The notes: generated by a model from the letters alone, not told the origin. A DNA stretch of 64,000 nucleotides from Streptomyces sp. ASQP_92 (GCF_025399895.1 NZ_JAODUA010000019.1:45947-109946); one strand, 5' to 3'. Positions 7,364 to 15,092 are shown, counted from the first letter of the stretch. Program-made: numbers and translations.

Positions 7364-9536
7364 GCGATACCTCTTTCCACTCCTGGCGCACCATCCGCAC
7401 CAGACTCTTTCCGGCGAGGGTGAGTTCGGCCGCCGACTCCAGGGCGTCCAGCGCGGAGCCGAGCTCCGCCGGGGTCGGCGCGTCGCCGCCGTACGCGGCG
7501 ACCGCGACCGCTTCATAGGTCTCGGCGAGCAGCCGGGAGACCGGGAGCGGCCCCCACGGCGACGGATGCCGCCAGGCGCCGTCCATGTCGTACAGGTCCT
7601 CGACGTCCAGGAGGGCGCGCAGCTCCGCCCGGCGCCCCCCGCGCAGCAGGGCGACGGCGAGCGGGCCGTCCGCGAGGTCGAGGGGCAGCCCGAGGGCACC
7701 GGGGCCGTGGCGTCCCACCTCGGGCCCCTCAGCCCCGGCGAGCGGTGTCAGCGTGGTGAGCAGCCCGGCCGGGGCGTAGTGCGGAACGCTCCGGGCCAGC
7801 CGTGCGCGGGCCCGTGCCACCCGGCGCCCCCACTCCCCCGCCGCGCGCGGCCCGAGCGGGGGCCGCACGGGGCTTTCGAAGCAGTCGCGGTACGGGTCGA
7901 GGTCGTCCAGGACCATGCCGTCGATCCGGGTCAACGGCCGCCAATACGGGCCGGGTTGGGCGGGGCGGCCGATGTGGTGCTCGGCCCCGGCGTGCCGGAC
8001 CGTGAAGCCGTGGTCCGCGACGGTGACCTCGGCCACGCCCCGGGGGGCGGGGACGGGCGGGCGGAGTTCGCCCAGGGTCGGCAGGTGGAGCCGGCCGCCG
8101 GTCCACGGCACGGGGAGGGTGAGTTCCGCGCCGTCGTGCACGGCCGCGGCGACCGTGTACGCGGCGAGGCGATGGGCCGTCGTCACCGCGTCGGGGCGCG
8201 CCCCCTCCAGCGCCTCCAGCGTCGCGAGCAGCCAGCGGCGGGCGTATGGATCGGCGAGGACCCGGTCAAGGCCCGGGCCGTCGAGGCGGGTGGCGAGCTC
8301 CCAGGCCCGCGCCCATCGCGCCCCGCCCCGCCCGTCGAGCGCCGTGTGCAGCCGGGCGAGCAGCGAACGGTTCAACTCGAGCCCCGCGTCGGCCAGTTGA
8401 GCCGCGTCGGGCAGCTCGGGTATCGGTGTGCGGGCCTCGATGCCGCGCACCAGGGCGAGCAGGTCGGGGCAGTACACCGACGGGTTGTCGAAGCCCTGCT
8501 CGGCGTCGTAGCGGTGGGTGTAGTGGCCGCCGCCGCAGGATCGGACGACCGGGCAGCGGCGGCACCGGTCGCCGACGCCGGGCAGACCGCGCTGGCGGGC
8601 GCGTACGCCGGGGTGGGCGGCGACCGCGTCGAAGTCGTCCCGGAACACGGAGAATCCGGTGGCGGCGGCACCTTCGTAGGCCGACTTCAGGGAGTCGACC
8701 TGTTCCAGGGAGCCGTCGGTCTCCACCACGACGATGTCGGCGGGGGCCAGGCCCAGGGACTCGGTGAGGCTCGGACCTCCCCGCAGGGTCGAGAGCACCG
8801 AGTCGAAGAGCCGCACCGGGATGGTGCGGCCCTGCCGGTCCCAGCGGTCGAAGACGGCGAGCAGCCAGTCGGCGTACGGGCTCGCCGCGCCGCCGGGCCG
8901 CTTCGGCGGGCTCTCCCACGTGGCGTGCGGCAGCAGGTAGTCGATGCGGGGCGGGTCGAGTGCCACCAGTGCGTCGTGCACGGCGAGCGGGTCGTTGGCG
9001 ATGTCGACGGTGCAGAGCAGACCGAGGAACAGCGGGCGGTAGCGCGGCTGTTGGAGCAGGGCCACGGCGGCAAGCACCTGGGGATGGCTGCTGCGGCCGT
9101 CGGCGTAGCGCCGGTGGCGGTCGTTGGCGGCGCGGTCGCCGTCGAGCGAGATGCCGACCTTCACCCCGAACTCCTCGAACAGGTCGAGGAAGCGCGGGGC
9201 GAGGAGCACCCCGTTGGTGTGGATGCGCAGATCGAGCCGGGCGACGGGGGTGACGGTGGCGGTCAGCTCCTCGCAGACGCGGCGCAGCCGCCCCGGCCCG
9301 GCGAGCAGGGGTTCACCGCCGTGCAGAATCACCGAAACGGAGGGGATCCGGTGTTTTTCGGCGTGCTCGGCAAGTCGTCGGGCGGTCTCGGTAATGACCT
9401 GTTCGGAGACGGTTCGGGGCCGACCGCGCCAGCTCTGGTCTGCGGCTTCGTACACATAACAGTGATCGCAGGCAAGATCGCATCTGCTGTGCACTTTCAG
9501 AACGATCTCGCGGAATGGGACCAGGGGTCCTGTCAT
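7344..9536 (-). CDS. fxsB: FxsB-type radical SAM/SPASM peptide maturase with degenerate hydroxylase-like C-terminal extension (FxsBH)
   Basis: 730-residue radical SAM enzyme. The N-terminal TIM-barrel carries C-D-L-A-C-D-H-C (residues ~19-26), G-G-E-P around 74 and S-L-D-G-D in the barrel. A SPASM-type Cys cluster (C-R-R-C-P-V-V-R-S-C-G-G-G, then V-Y-C-P) lies near residues 318-360. The last ~350 residues form an extension without any H-E-x-x-H motif, matching the inactivated form of the FxsB-hydroxylase fusions. FxsB enzymes install three-residue cyclophane crosslinks at the C-terminal F-x-S motif of FxsA peptides (established for the family). The substrate gene lies 139 bp upstream and the AAC(3) gene overlaps downstream. 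ATG at 9536 sits just after a TTTCGC/GCGAAA inverted repeat. Confidence 0.9.
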   Translation of the reverse strand: MTGPLVPFREIVLKVHSRCDLACDHCYVYEAADQSWRGRPRTVSEQVITETARRLAEHAEKHRIPSVSVILHGGEPLLAGPGRLRRVCEELTATVTPVARLDLRIHTNGVLLAPRFLDLFEEFGVKVGISLDGDRAANDRHRRYADGRSSHPQVLAAVALLQQPRYRPLFLGLLCTVDIANDPLAVHDALVALDPPRIDYLLPHATWESPPKRPGGAASPYADWLLAVFDRWDRQGRTIPVRLFDSVLSTLRGGPSLTESLGLAPADIVVVETDGSLEQVDSLKSAYEGAAATGFSVFRDDFDAVAAHPGVRARQRGLPGVGDRCRRCPVVRSCGGGHYTHRYDAEQGFDNPSVYCPDLLALVRGIEARTPIPELPDAAQLADAGLELNRSLLARLHTALDGRGGARWARAWELATRLDGPGLDRVLADPYARRWLLATLEALEGARPDAVTTAHRLAAYTVAAAVHDGAELTLPVPWTGGRLHLPTLGELRPPVPAPRGVAEVTVADHGFTVRHAGAEHHIGRPAQPGPYWRPLTRIDGMVLDDLDPYRDCFESPVRPPLGPRAAGEWGRRVARARARLARSVPHYAPAGLLTTLTPLAGAEGPEVGRHGPGALGLPLDLADGPLAVALLRGGRRAELRALLDVEDLYDMDGAWRHPSPWGPLPVSRLLAETYEAVAVAAYGGDAPTPAELGSALDALESAAELTLAGKSLVRMVRQEWKEVSRAREHR

Positions 9537-9555
9537 TTCGCCAGTTTAGCGAAAA
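9537..9555. promoter_or_regulatory. Inverted repeat abutting the fxsB start codon
   Basis: TTTCGC-cagttta-GCGAAA is a perfect 6-bp inverted repeat between fxsA and fxsB, immediately before the fxsB ATG where a Shine-Dalgarno would be expected (only GGCGAA is seen). It could tune the maturase:peptide ratio or be a regulator site. Confidence 0.4.
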
Positions 9556-9675
9556 GGGGAATTCGGGTGTCCGGTCCGGGAGTTGTCGGGCCGCTGTCCG
9601 CGCGGCCTCGCCCGTCCCGTCGGCCCCCCGCTCCCCGCCGGGCACGCCCGGCGGGTGCGGGCCCCAACACGCTTG

Positions 9676-9852
9676 TCAGAGCGCTGAGCTGAAGGTGGAC
9701 ACCGCCGATGGCCGGTGGCCGTCCGGGCTGCGCAGCACCCTGTCGAGCGCTTTGTCGGCGACCTGGCCGGCGTCCCGTGAGGCCAGTTCGGCCAGGGGGA
9801 CCCGGTTCTTCTTCGCGGCGGTGAATGAGGCTGTGTTTACGGAGGTTTTCAC
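9676..9852 (-). CDS. fxsA: FxSxx-COOH RiPP precursor peptide (FxsA)
   Basis: 58-residue peptide. Its last five residues are F-S-S-A-L followed by the stop codon at 9676-9678, matching the FxSxx-COOH signature of FxsA precursors. The leader has the expected short amphipathic character with P-L-A-E-L-A, then D-K-A-L-D-R-V-L-R before a flexible G-H-R-P segment. GTG at 9852 is chosen because AGGGA precedes it by eight bases; longer in-frame extensions upstream lack a ribosome site. The matching maturase gene follows 139 bp downstream on the same strand. The predicted product is a peptide with a crosslink between the Phe and the +2 Ser. It is small enough to be missed by automated annotation. Confidence 0.83.
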   Translation of the reverse strand: MKTSVNTASFTAAKKNRVPLAELASRDAGQVADKALDRVLRSPDGHRPSAVSTFSSAL

Positions 9853-9910
9853 GTTCGTCCCTGGGGTGAGTGATAACCGCGCGTGGACAGTGGCACCGGC
9901 ACATGCACCG

Positions 9911-9939
9911 TTGCAGTGTCGGCAGGACGACTTTACCCT
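9911..9939 (+). promoter_or_regulatory. Sigma70-like promoter for the SLATT-like gene
   Basis: TTGCAG, 17-bp spacer, TACCCT in the 146-bp divergent region between fxsA and the DUF4231/SLATT-like gene. The predicted transcription start is near 9946, so both divergent genes share a compact control region. Confidence 0.5.
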
Positions 9940-9998
9940 CATCCCCACCGGCGTAAGGAGTGCGCAAAGGGAGCGCACAACTGCCGCATGGTGCAGGG

Positions 9999-10955
9999 AT
10001 GAAAGCAAAACCGCAGACGGGGGTGCATGTGACGGCGATTCCCGGCCCATTGCAGAGCATGGTCTTCCGGAACGCGGATCTGCCGGGCCTCTTCCACCAC
10101 GCGGACGCGCTGGCGATCGGCCGGCAGCAGTCGGCGCTCAAGCTGACCCGGATCCAGCTCTCCCTTCTCGTCGTCGGCGCGGTCGCGGCGGCCCTGCCGG
10201 AGGTGCGTCTGAGCGGGGACTTCCAGGTGCTCAGCGCGCTGAGTGCGCTCGCGTACGCCGGAGTGCTGCTCGCCGGCTTCGGGGCGGCCCGTCGCCATGC
10301 CGCCTCGCACTGGCAACTGAACCGCTCCGCAGCCGAGTTCATCAAGTCGATGTGCTGGCGCTATGCCGTGCACGGGGCCCCCTTCGACCTCAACGCCCCC
10401 GATCCGGACGCCCTGTTCGTGGCCCGGGTCGAGGAGGGGCTGCGCGAGCTGAAGAAGGTGGGCTGGCGCGACCCGCGGGACGAGGGGGAGCTCGCCTCCG
10501 GGGGCCTGGTGACGCCCGGCATGCGGGAGTTACGGGGCAAGTCGTTCACCGTACGCAAGGAGACCTATGTGCGGGACCGGCTCATCGAGCAGCGCAACTG
10601 GTACCGGCGCCGCCAGGAGACCTCACGGCGCGCCACCCGGCTGTGGTCGACGGCGATCACGCTGCTCACCCTGCTCGCCCTTGTCTTCGCCACCCTCCAG
10701 ACCTTCTCGGTGGCGCGGAGGGTGGACATGGCGGGCCTGCTCTCGGCCGCTGCCGCGGCCTGTCTCGCCTGGAGCGAGATCCGCCGTCACCAGCCGCTGA
10801 TATCGGCGCACTCGCTGGTGGAGCAGGACCTGATGGAGATGCATGTGGCCATGGAGAACATGGTGACCGAACGGCAGTGGCCGCAGGCCGTGTACGAGAC
10901 CGAGCGCATCGTCTCGCCCCAGCACACCGACTGGCTTGCGCGGCTGCGCAGTTGA
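9999..10955 (+). CDS. SLATT/DUF4231-like protein with two 2TM modules
   Basis: 318-residue membrane protein. Two hydrophobic pairs are visible: about residues 50-68 and 77-97, then 215-238 and 243-262. Each is followed by a polar helical segment, the first ending R-R-H-A-A-S-H-W-Q-L-N-R-S-A-A-E-F and the second E-I-R-R-H-Q-P-L. This duplicated 2TM-plus-helix pattern fits DUF4231/SLATT proteins, predicted pore-forming effectors of nucleotide-sensing conflict systems (Burroughs and colleagues, 2015). ATG at 9999 is chosen; an in-frame GTG at 9960 is possible, though AAGGA touches it directly. It diverges from fxsA and converges on a SLOG-like gene, the known partner class of SLATT. Confidence 0.7.
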   Translation: MKAKPQTGVHVTAIPGPLQSMVFRNADLPGLFHHADALAIGRQQSALKLTRIQLSLLVVGAVAAALPEVRLSGDFQVLSALSALAYAGVLLAGFGAARRHAASHWQLNRSAAEFIKSMCWRYAVHGAPFDLNAPDPDALFVARVEEGLRELKKVGWRDPRDEGELASGGLVTPGMRELRGKSFTVRKETYVRDRLIEQRNWYRRRQETSRRATRLWSTAITLLTLLALVFATLQTFSVARRVDMAGLLSAAAAACLAWSEIRRHQPLISAHSLVEQDLMEMHVAMENMVTERQWPQAVYETERIVSPQHTDWLARLRS

Positions 10956-11105
10956 GGCGCGGGACAGGTACGCGGGCGGAGGTATGGCGCGGGACAAGTG
11001 CGCGGGCGGAGGTATGGCGCGGGACAGGTACGCGGCCGGAGGTGTGGCGCGGGACAAGTGCGCGGCCGGTGGTGTGGCGCGGGACGTGTGCGTGGTCGCC
11101 GAGGT
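10956..11105. repeat. 30-bp minisatellite, five copies
   Basis: Five head-to-tail units of 30 bp starting GGCGCGGGACA at 10956, 10986, 11016, 11046 and 11076. Units alternate between GACAGGTACGC and GACAAGTGCGC types, so the array probably grew by duplication of a 60-bp dimer. It starts at the base after the SLATT-like stop codon and fills nearly the whole gap to the convergent SLOG-like gene. Confidence 0.9.
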
Positions 11106-11117
11106 GAGGCGCGCGGG

Positions 11118-11597
11118 TCAGGCGCGCCGGGCGCCGTCGCGCCAGACGACCGTGACGGGACGGCCGAGGCCCCGGGCGTACTGGACGATGTCGCCGGTGC
11201 CGCCGAGGCCCCGGGCCGGCAGTCCGTCCCAGACCGCGACGAGCCGGTCGCAGTGGTCGGCGATGTAGGCCCCGGCCGCGTAGTAGGCCTCGTCGGTGGA
11301 GTGCGGGTAGTCGAGCGCGACCTCCTGGCTCGCCCGGCGTTTCAGGCCCCGGTAGCGGGCCAGCTCCGCGGCGGTCGCGAAGCCCGTCTCGTAGTCGCCG
11401 CTCGGGATCACCACGGTGAGGGCGGCCCCGCAGTCCAGGGCGATCGAGGCGAAGAGCTGGTCGGCCCCGGTGGCGAGGCTGGACAGCGCCTCGAGCGAGC
11501 CGTCGTGGCCGCACAGCACCGCGCGCAGCCGGTCGCGGATCTCCTCGAAGGCGTCGGGCGGGATGTCCCGGTGACCGGTCACTCCGATGCGCTTCAC
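11118..11597 (-). CDS. SLOG-like Rossmann-fold protein
   Basis: 159-residue soluble protein beginning I-G-V-T-G-H-R-D-I-P. It continues with L-S-S-L-A-T-G-A-D-Q-L-F-A, L-T-V-V-I-P-S-G-D-Y and a C-terminal G-G-T-G-D-I-V-Q-Y-A-R-G-L-G-R-P-V strand-helix-strand. This order of glycine-rich loops is that of the SLOG (DprA/LOG/YpsA-related) fold, whose members bind nucleotide-derived ligands. Standing next to a SLATT-like gene it is the likely sensor of a SLOG-SLATT pair (inference). GTG start at 11597 with a weak GGGTGAGA upstream. No catalytic LOG motif P-G-G-x-G-T-x-x-E is present, which argues against a cytokinin-activating enzyme. Confidence 0.65.
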   Translation of the reverse strand: MKRIGVTGHRDIPPDAFEEIRDRLRAVLCGHDGSLEALSSLATGADQLFASIALDCGAALTVVIPSGDYETGFATAAELARYRGLKRRASQEVALDYPHSTDEAYYAAGAYIADHCDRLVAVWDGLPARGLGGTGDIVQYARGLGRPVTVVWRDGARRA

Positions 11598-11697
11598 TGC
11601 GTCTCACCCCGCGTGTCCGGTTCCGGTCACCGGCGGACCGGTGTTCCGTCCCGCCCCCAGCACATCCTCTCAAAACAGCGCATCACGTCCAGCCGGA

Positions 11698-11729
11698 AGC
11701 CCCCGTCCGGTTGCTGGTGGACGGGGGCT
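11698..11729 (-). terminator. Terminator of the streptogrisin-like gene
   Basis: AGCCCCCGTCC, 10-nt loop, GGACGGGGGCT: a perfect 11-bp stem 40 bp after the protease stop codon. Confidence 0.7.
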
Positions 11730-11768
11730 CGGGCCGGCGGGCGGCCGCCGCCGTGGGGTGATGCCGAA

Positions 11769-12674
11769 TCAGAACAGGGTCACGCCATAGGCGTTCATGG
11801 CCTCGACCACGGGCTGGAAGAACGTCGTACCGCCGGAGGAGCAGTTGCCGCTGCCGCCCGAGGTGAGCCCGAGCGCGGTGGAGCCGGCGTAGAGCGGACC
11901 GCCGGAGTCGCCGGGTTCGGCGCACACGGTGGTCCTGATGAGGCCGGAGACGACGTCGCCGCTGCCGTAGTTGACCGTCTGGTTGAGCGCGGTGACCTTG
12001 CCGCTGTGGATGCCGGTGGTCGAGCCGCGCCGGGTGACGGTCTGGCCGACCGTCGGGTTGGCGGCGCTGGTGATGGGCTGGCTGCCGACGGCGCTGGGGT
12101 GCGCGAGCGAGGTGTTGGTGTACTGCACGAGGCCGTAGTCGTTGCCCGGGAAGCTGGTGCCGACCGTCGGGCCGATGCTCGTCGAGTGCGAGGAGCTGGT
12201 GTAGTAGTTCGGGTAGCCCTCGGTGCAGTGACCCGCCGTCAGGAAGTAGTAGGTGGAGCCCTTCCTGACGTTGAAGCCGAGGGAGCAGCGCCAGCTCGTG
12301 GTGTAGATGGCGTCGCCGCCGGAGAGCAGCTTGGTGAACTTGCCCGGGGTGCGCTCGACGCGTATCGCGCCCGCGTTGGCCCCGGCCTCGTGTCTGATCT
12401 TGGCGAGGTCGGCGGCCGAGACGGTCGAGTCGGCGGTGACGACGACCTTGCCGGTCGCGCTGTCCACGCCCCAGGCGGTGCCGGCGACGTCCGCGACGCG
12501 CACGGCGTCACTGGCGGCGTTGAGCGCCGCCGCGTCGAAGGTGCGCGTCGGGGTGGCGTTGGCGTTGGGGATGGCGATGGCCACGGCGGCGAGCAGACCG
12601 GTGGCGACGGCCGCGAGCCTGGTGCGTCTCGCGAGAGTGGTGGGGGATGTGGGGGTGGTGCGCTTGATCCTCAC
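11769..12674 (-). CDS. Streptogrisin-type secreted serine protease (S1 family) precursor
   Basis: 301-residue preproenzyme closely resembling streptogrisins A/B. Signal peptide at residues ~1-40 (Arg-rich start, then L-A-A-V-A-T-G-L-L-A-A-V-A). The propeptide runs to about residue 113; the mature domain starts at S-G-G-D-A-I-Y. Catalytic triad: His in T-A-G-H-C, Asp in N-D-Y-G-L-V, Ser in G-D-S-G-G-P. Disulfide cysteines lie in W-R-C-S-L-G, A-G-H-C, V-C-A-E-P and G-N-C-S-S. GTG at 12674 with GGAGG seven bases upstream. It acts outside the cell, probably in protein scavenging. It stands alone with its own terminator. Confidence 0.93.
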   Translation of the reverse strand: MRIKRTTPTSPTTLARRTRLAAVATGLLAAVAIAIPNANATPTRTFDAAALNAASDAVRVADVAGTAWGVDSATGKVVVTADSTVSAADLAKIRHEAGANAGAIRVERTPGKFTKLLSGGDAIYTTSWRCSLGFNVRKGSTYYFLTAGHCTEGYPNYYTSSSHSTSIGPTVGTSFPGNDYGLVQYTNTSLAHPSAVGSQPITSAANPTVGQTVTRRGSTTGIHSGKVTALNQTVNYGSGDVVSGLIRTTVCAEPGDSGGPLYAGSTALGLTSGGSGNCSSGGTTFFQPVVEAMNAYGVTLF

Positions 12675-13316
12675 TTCTTTTCCTCCCGAGGGGAATCGAG
12701 GGGCCCGGTAACAGGGGGGACCCCGTGAGGCGCAGCCGGGGAGGACGGCAGCGCGACGAGACGCCCAGCCGTGCTCCTGACAAGCGCTGCGGAGGAGTAT
12801 TGGGGCGCCCGGCCCGGCCGCGCAAGGGTGCCTACCGTCCGGGCTCGGCGCGGATCCGCGCGCCCGGGTCGGGTGGTGCGGATGGTGCGTTCCACCGGCT
12901 CCGCCGGAAGGGCGTGACGGCGGGCGGGAGTTGGTTCACCACCCCGGCGGCTCGCGCGCGGGCGCCGGAGGCAGAAGTGAGCTGAGTCTCCGTCAGGATT
13001 GGGGCGCCCGAAGGGGGGCACCCCCACCAGACATCGTTCTTCAGTGCGGCACGCATCCTGTCGAGCCGTCCGTTCACCCGTACGACCCCTGTGTCACTCA
13101 TGTGGAGGGACATTCATAATTTTGTTACGCCGGGTGTCGCGTACCGGGCCTATCCCAGAAGATTGCTGACGAATCGCCACATGATCTGTGCCAGTACCGT
13201 CACGAATCACCTGCGCGGCGACTATCCACTTGGCGCGGTATCCGCATCATGGACGACCATAGGGATAGGGAACTGAAGAAGAGCCAAGAAGCAGACCGCA
13301 GTGAGAGGAGGCGTCC
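12675..13316. other. Intergenic region upstream of the protease and the SepF paralogue
   Basis: 642 bp between two divergent genes. No convincing gene. It holds a GGGGGGCACCCCC half-palindrome related to the element inside dnaE2 (13010-13030) and an AT-richer patch around 13113-13125. The ribosome site AGAGGAGGCGTCC precedes the SepF-like ATG. Promoters for both flanking genes must lie here, but no clear -35/-10 pair was found. Confidence 0.6.
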
Positions 13317-13754
13317 ATGGGATCGGTGCGCAAGGCCAGTGCCTGGCTGGGGCTTGTCGAGGACAACGACGACCGCTACTACGACGACGAGTACACCGGG
13401 GGTGCCGCCGAGCCCGGCGAGGCCTGGGTGACCGACCCGCGGGTGCGGGTGGCCTCCGAGACCGCCGAGGAGCAGGGCCGCCGGATCGCCACCGTCACTC
13501 CGGACGGCTTCCGGGACGCGCGCGGCATCGGCGAGCTGTTCCGCGAGGGCGTCCCGGTCATCGTCAACCTCACGGCGATGGACGCCGGTGACGCCAAGCG
13601 CGTGGTCGACTTCGCGGCCGGTCTCACCTTCGGTCTGCGCGGCTCCATCGAGCGGGTGGCGACGAGAGTGTTCCTGCTGACCCCCGCCGACACCGAGATC
13701 GTGAACGGCGAGACCGCCGGCCGTCAGACCGGCGGCTTCTTCAACCAGAGCTGA
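13317..13754 (+). CDS. sflA: SepF-like cell-division protein (orphan paralogue, probably SflA)
   Basis: 145-residue protein with an N-terminal amphipathic helix (M-G-S-V-R-K-A-S-A-W-L-G-L), an acidic linker D-N-D-D-R-Y-Y-D-D-E-Y and the SepF core (P-V-I-V-N-L-T-A-M-D, D-A-K-R-V-V-D-F-A-A-G-L, then F-L-L-T-P-A). SepF proteins bind the C-terminal tail of FtsZ and tether it to the membrane. The gene stands alone rather than in the dcw cluster, so it is one of the extra Streptomyces paralogues; position next to an acyl-CoA dehydrogenase recalls SflA of S. coelicolor (from memory). ATG at 13317 with GAGGAGG upstream. Confidence 0.88.
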   Translation: MGSVRKASAWLGLVEDNDDRYYDDEYTGGAAEPGEAWVTDPRVRVASETAEEQGRRIATVTPDGFRDARGIGELFREGVPVIVNLTAMDAGDAKRVVDFAAGLTFGLRGSIERVATRVFLLTPADTEIVNGETAGRQTGGFFNQS

Positions 13755-13781
13755 ACCGCGGTGAGTTGTCGCCGAGGGCCC

Positions 13782-13805
13782 GGTCCGCGGCGCACCCCGC
13801 GGACC
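13782..13805. terminator. Hairpin between convergent sflA and gcdH-like genes
   Basis: GGTCCGCGG-cgcacc-CCGCGGACC, perfect 9-bp stem, placed between the two stop codons; probably a bidirectional terminator. Confidence 0.65.
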
Positions 13806-13848
13806 GCGGCGAGGGGCGCCGAGCGCGGCGCTTTCGGCCCGGACGTCC

Positions 13849-15042
13849 CTAGCGGAGCGCGTCGAGCCCGGTGAGCGCCTTGCCCAGCACCAGCTGGTGC
13901 ATCTCCACGGTGCCCTCGTAGGTGAGCACCGATTCCAGGTTGGTGGCGTGCCGCATCACCGGGTACTCCAGCGAAATCCCGTTCGCGCCGAGGATGGTGC
14001 GCGAGGTGCGGCAGATCTCGATCGCCTCGCGCACGTTGTTGAGCTTGCCGAAGCTGACCTGTTCGGGACGCAGCCGTCCCGCGTCCATGCGGCGCCCCAG
14101 ATGGTGGGCGAGCAGGATCCCCTTGTGCAGTTCGAGGGCCATGTCGGCGAGCTTGGCCTGGGTGAGCTGGAAGCCGCCGATGGGCCTGCCGAACTGTTCG
14201 CGGCTCTTGGCGTAGTCGACCGCCGACTCGAACGAGGCCCGGGCCGCGCCCATCGCGCCCCAGACGATGCCGTACCGCGCGTGCGAGAGACAGCTGAGCG
14301 GACCCTTGAGACCGGTCACGCCGGGGAGTACGGCGTCGGCGGGCAGCCGCACCTCGTCCATGACCAGCTCGCTGGTGACGCTGGCCCGCAGGGACCACTT
14401 GTGCTTGATCTCGGGCGCCGAGAAGCCGGGGGTGTCGGTCGGCACGGCGAAGCCGCGGATGCCGTCGTCGGTCTGCGCCCACACGACCGCGACGCCCGCC
14501 ACCGAACCGTTGGTGATCCACATCTTGCGGCCGTTCAGCACCCAGTCGGCGCCGTCCTTCTTGGCGTAGGTGCGCATGCCGGCCGGATCAGAGCCGTGGT
14601 CGGGCTCGGTCAGGCCGAAGCAGCCGATGATCTCGCCCGCCGCCATGCCCGGCAGCCAGCGGCGCTTCTGCTCCTCGGAGCCGAAGCGCCAGATCGCGTA
14701 CATGGCGAGGGAGCCCTGCACGGAGACGAGCGAGCGGATGCCGGAGTCCGCGGCCTCCAGCTCCAGACAGGCGAGCCCGTACTGGACGGCGGTGGCACCC
14801 GCGCAGCCGTAACCCGTCAGGGACATGCCGAGCGCGCCGATCGAGCCGAGTTCGCGGGCCAGTTCGCGGATGCCGGGCAGTTCGCCCTTCTCGTACCACT
14901 CGGCGATGTGCGGCAGGACCCGGTCGGCGGCCCAGGAGCGGACGGTGTCGCGGATCGCGAGGTCCTCGGGGCTCAGCAGGTCGTCGATGCCGAGCGGGTC
15001 GGCCGGGTCGAAGGGGGGCAGCTTGGAGGAAGGAGCGGACAT
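13849..15042 (-). CDS. Glutaryl-CoA dehydrogenase-type acyl-CoA dehydrogenase
   Basis: 397-residue FAD enzyme oxidising an acyl-CoA at the alpha-beta position. Seen: G-C-F-G-L-T-E-P-D-H-G-S-D and W-I-T-N-G FAD-binding signatures in the beta domain, and the C-terminal helical domain with S-R-E-Q-F-G-R-P-I-G-G-F-Q and Y-E-G-T-V-E-M-H. In the last motif the Glu is at the position of the catalytic base of glutaryl-CoA dehydrogenases. The N-terminal P-F-D-P-A-D-P-L also fits that subfamily. ATG at 15042 with GGAGG eight bases upstream. Likely role in lysine/tryptophan degradation; whether it also decarboxylates cannot be told here. Confidence 0.85.
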   Translation of the reverse strand: MSAPSSKLPPFDPADPLGIDDLLSPEDLAIRDTVRSWAADRVLPHIAEWYEKGELPGIRELARELGSIGALGMSLTGYGCAGATAVQYGLACLELEAADSGIRSLVSVQGSLAMYAIWRFGSEEQKRRWLPGMAAGEIIGCFGLTEPDHGSDPAGMRTYAKKDGADWVLNGRKMWITNGSVAGVAVVWAQTDDGIRGFAVPTDTPGFSAPEIKHKWSLRASVTSELVMDEVRLPADAVLPGVTGLKGPLSCLSHARYGIVWGAMGAARASFESAVDYAKSREQFGRPIGGFQLTQAKLADMALELHKGILLAHHLGRRMDAGRLRPEQVSFGKLNNVREAIEICRTSRTILGANGISLEYPVMRHATNLESVLTYEGTVEMHQLVLGKALTGLDALR

Positions 15043-15071
15043 GAGGGCGCCTCCGCGGCTCTCGCTCAACT

Positions 15072-15092
15072 AAAACTAGCGGTGATAGTTAT
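15072..15092. promoter_or_regulatory. AT-rich palindrome upstream of the acyl-CoA dehydrogenase
   Basis: AACTA-gcggtga-TAGTT, set in an AT-rich island rare in this DNA, about 30 bp upstream of the dehydrogenase start codon. It looks like a TetR/MarR-type operator or a promoter core; no regulator gene is adjacent. Confidence 0.45.

Noticed and set aside
10956..11105. CRISPR or coding repeat
   Set aside because: Units are 30 bp without spacers; open frames across it are not conserved-looking and lack ribosome sites.
11118..11597. LOG-type cytokinin riboside phosphoribohydrolase
   Set aside because: The P-G-G-x-G-T-x-x-E active-site motif is missing.
12832..13113. 93-codon minus-strand open frame upstream of the streptogrisin gene
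   Set aside because: No ribosome site, no recognisable domain, and it crosses the GGGGGGCACCCCC element.
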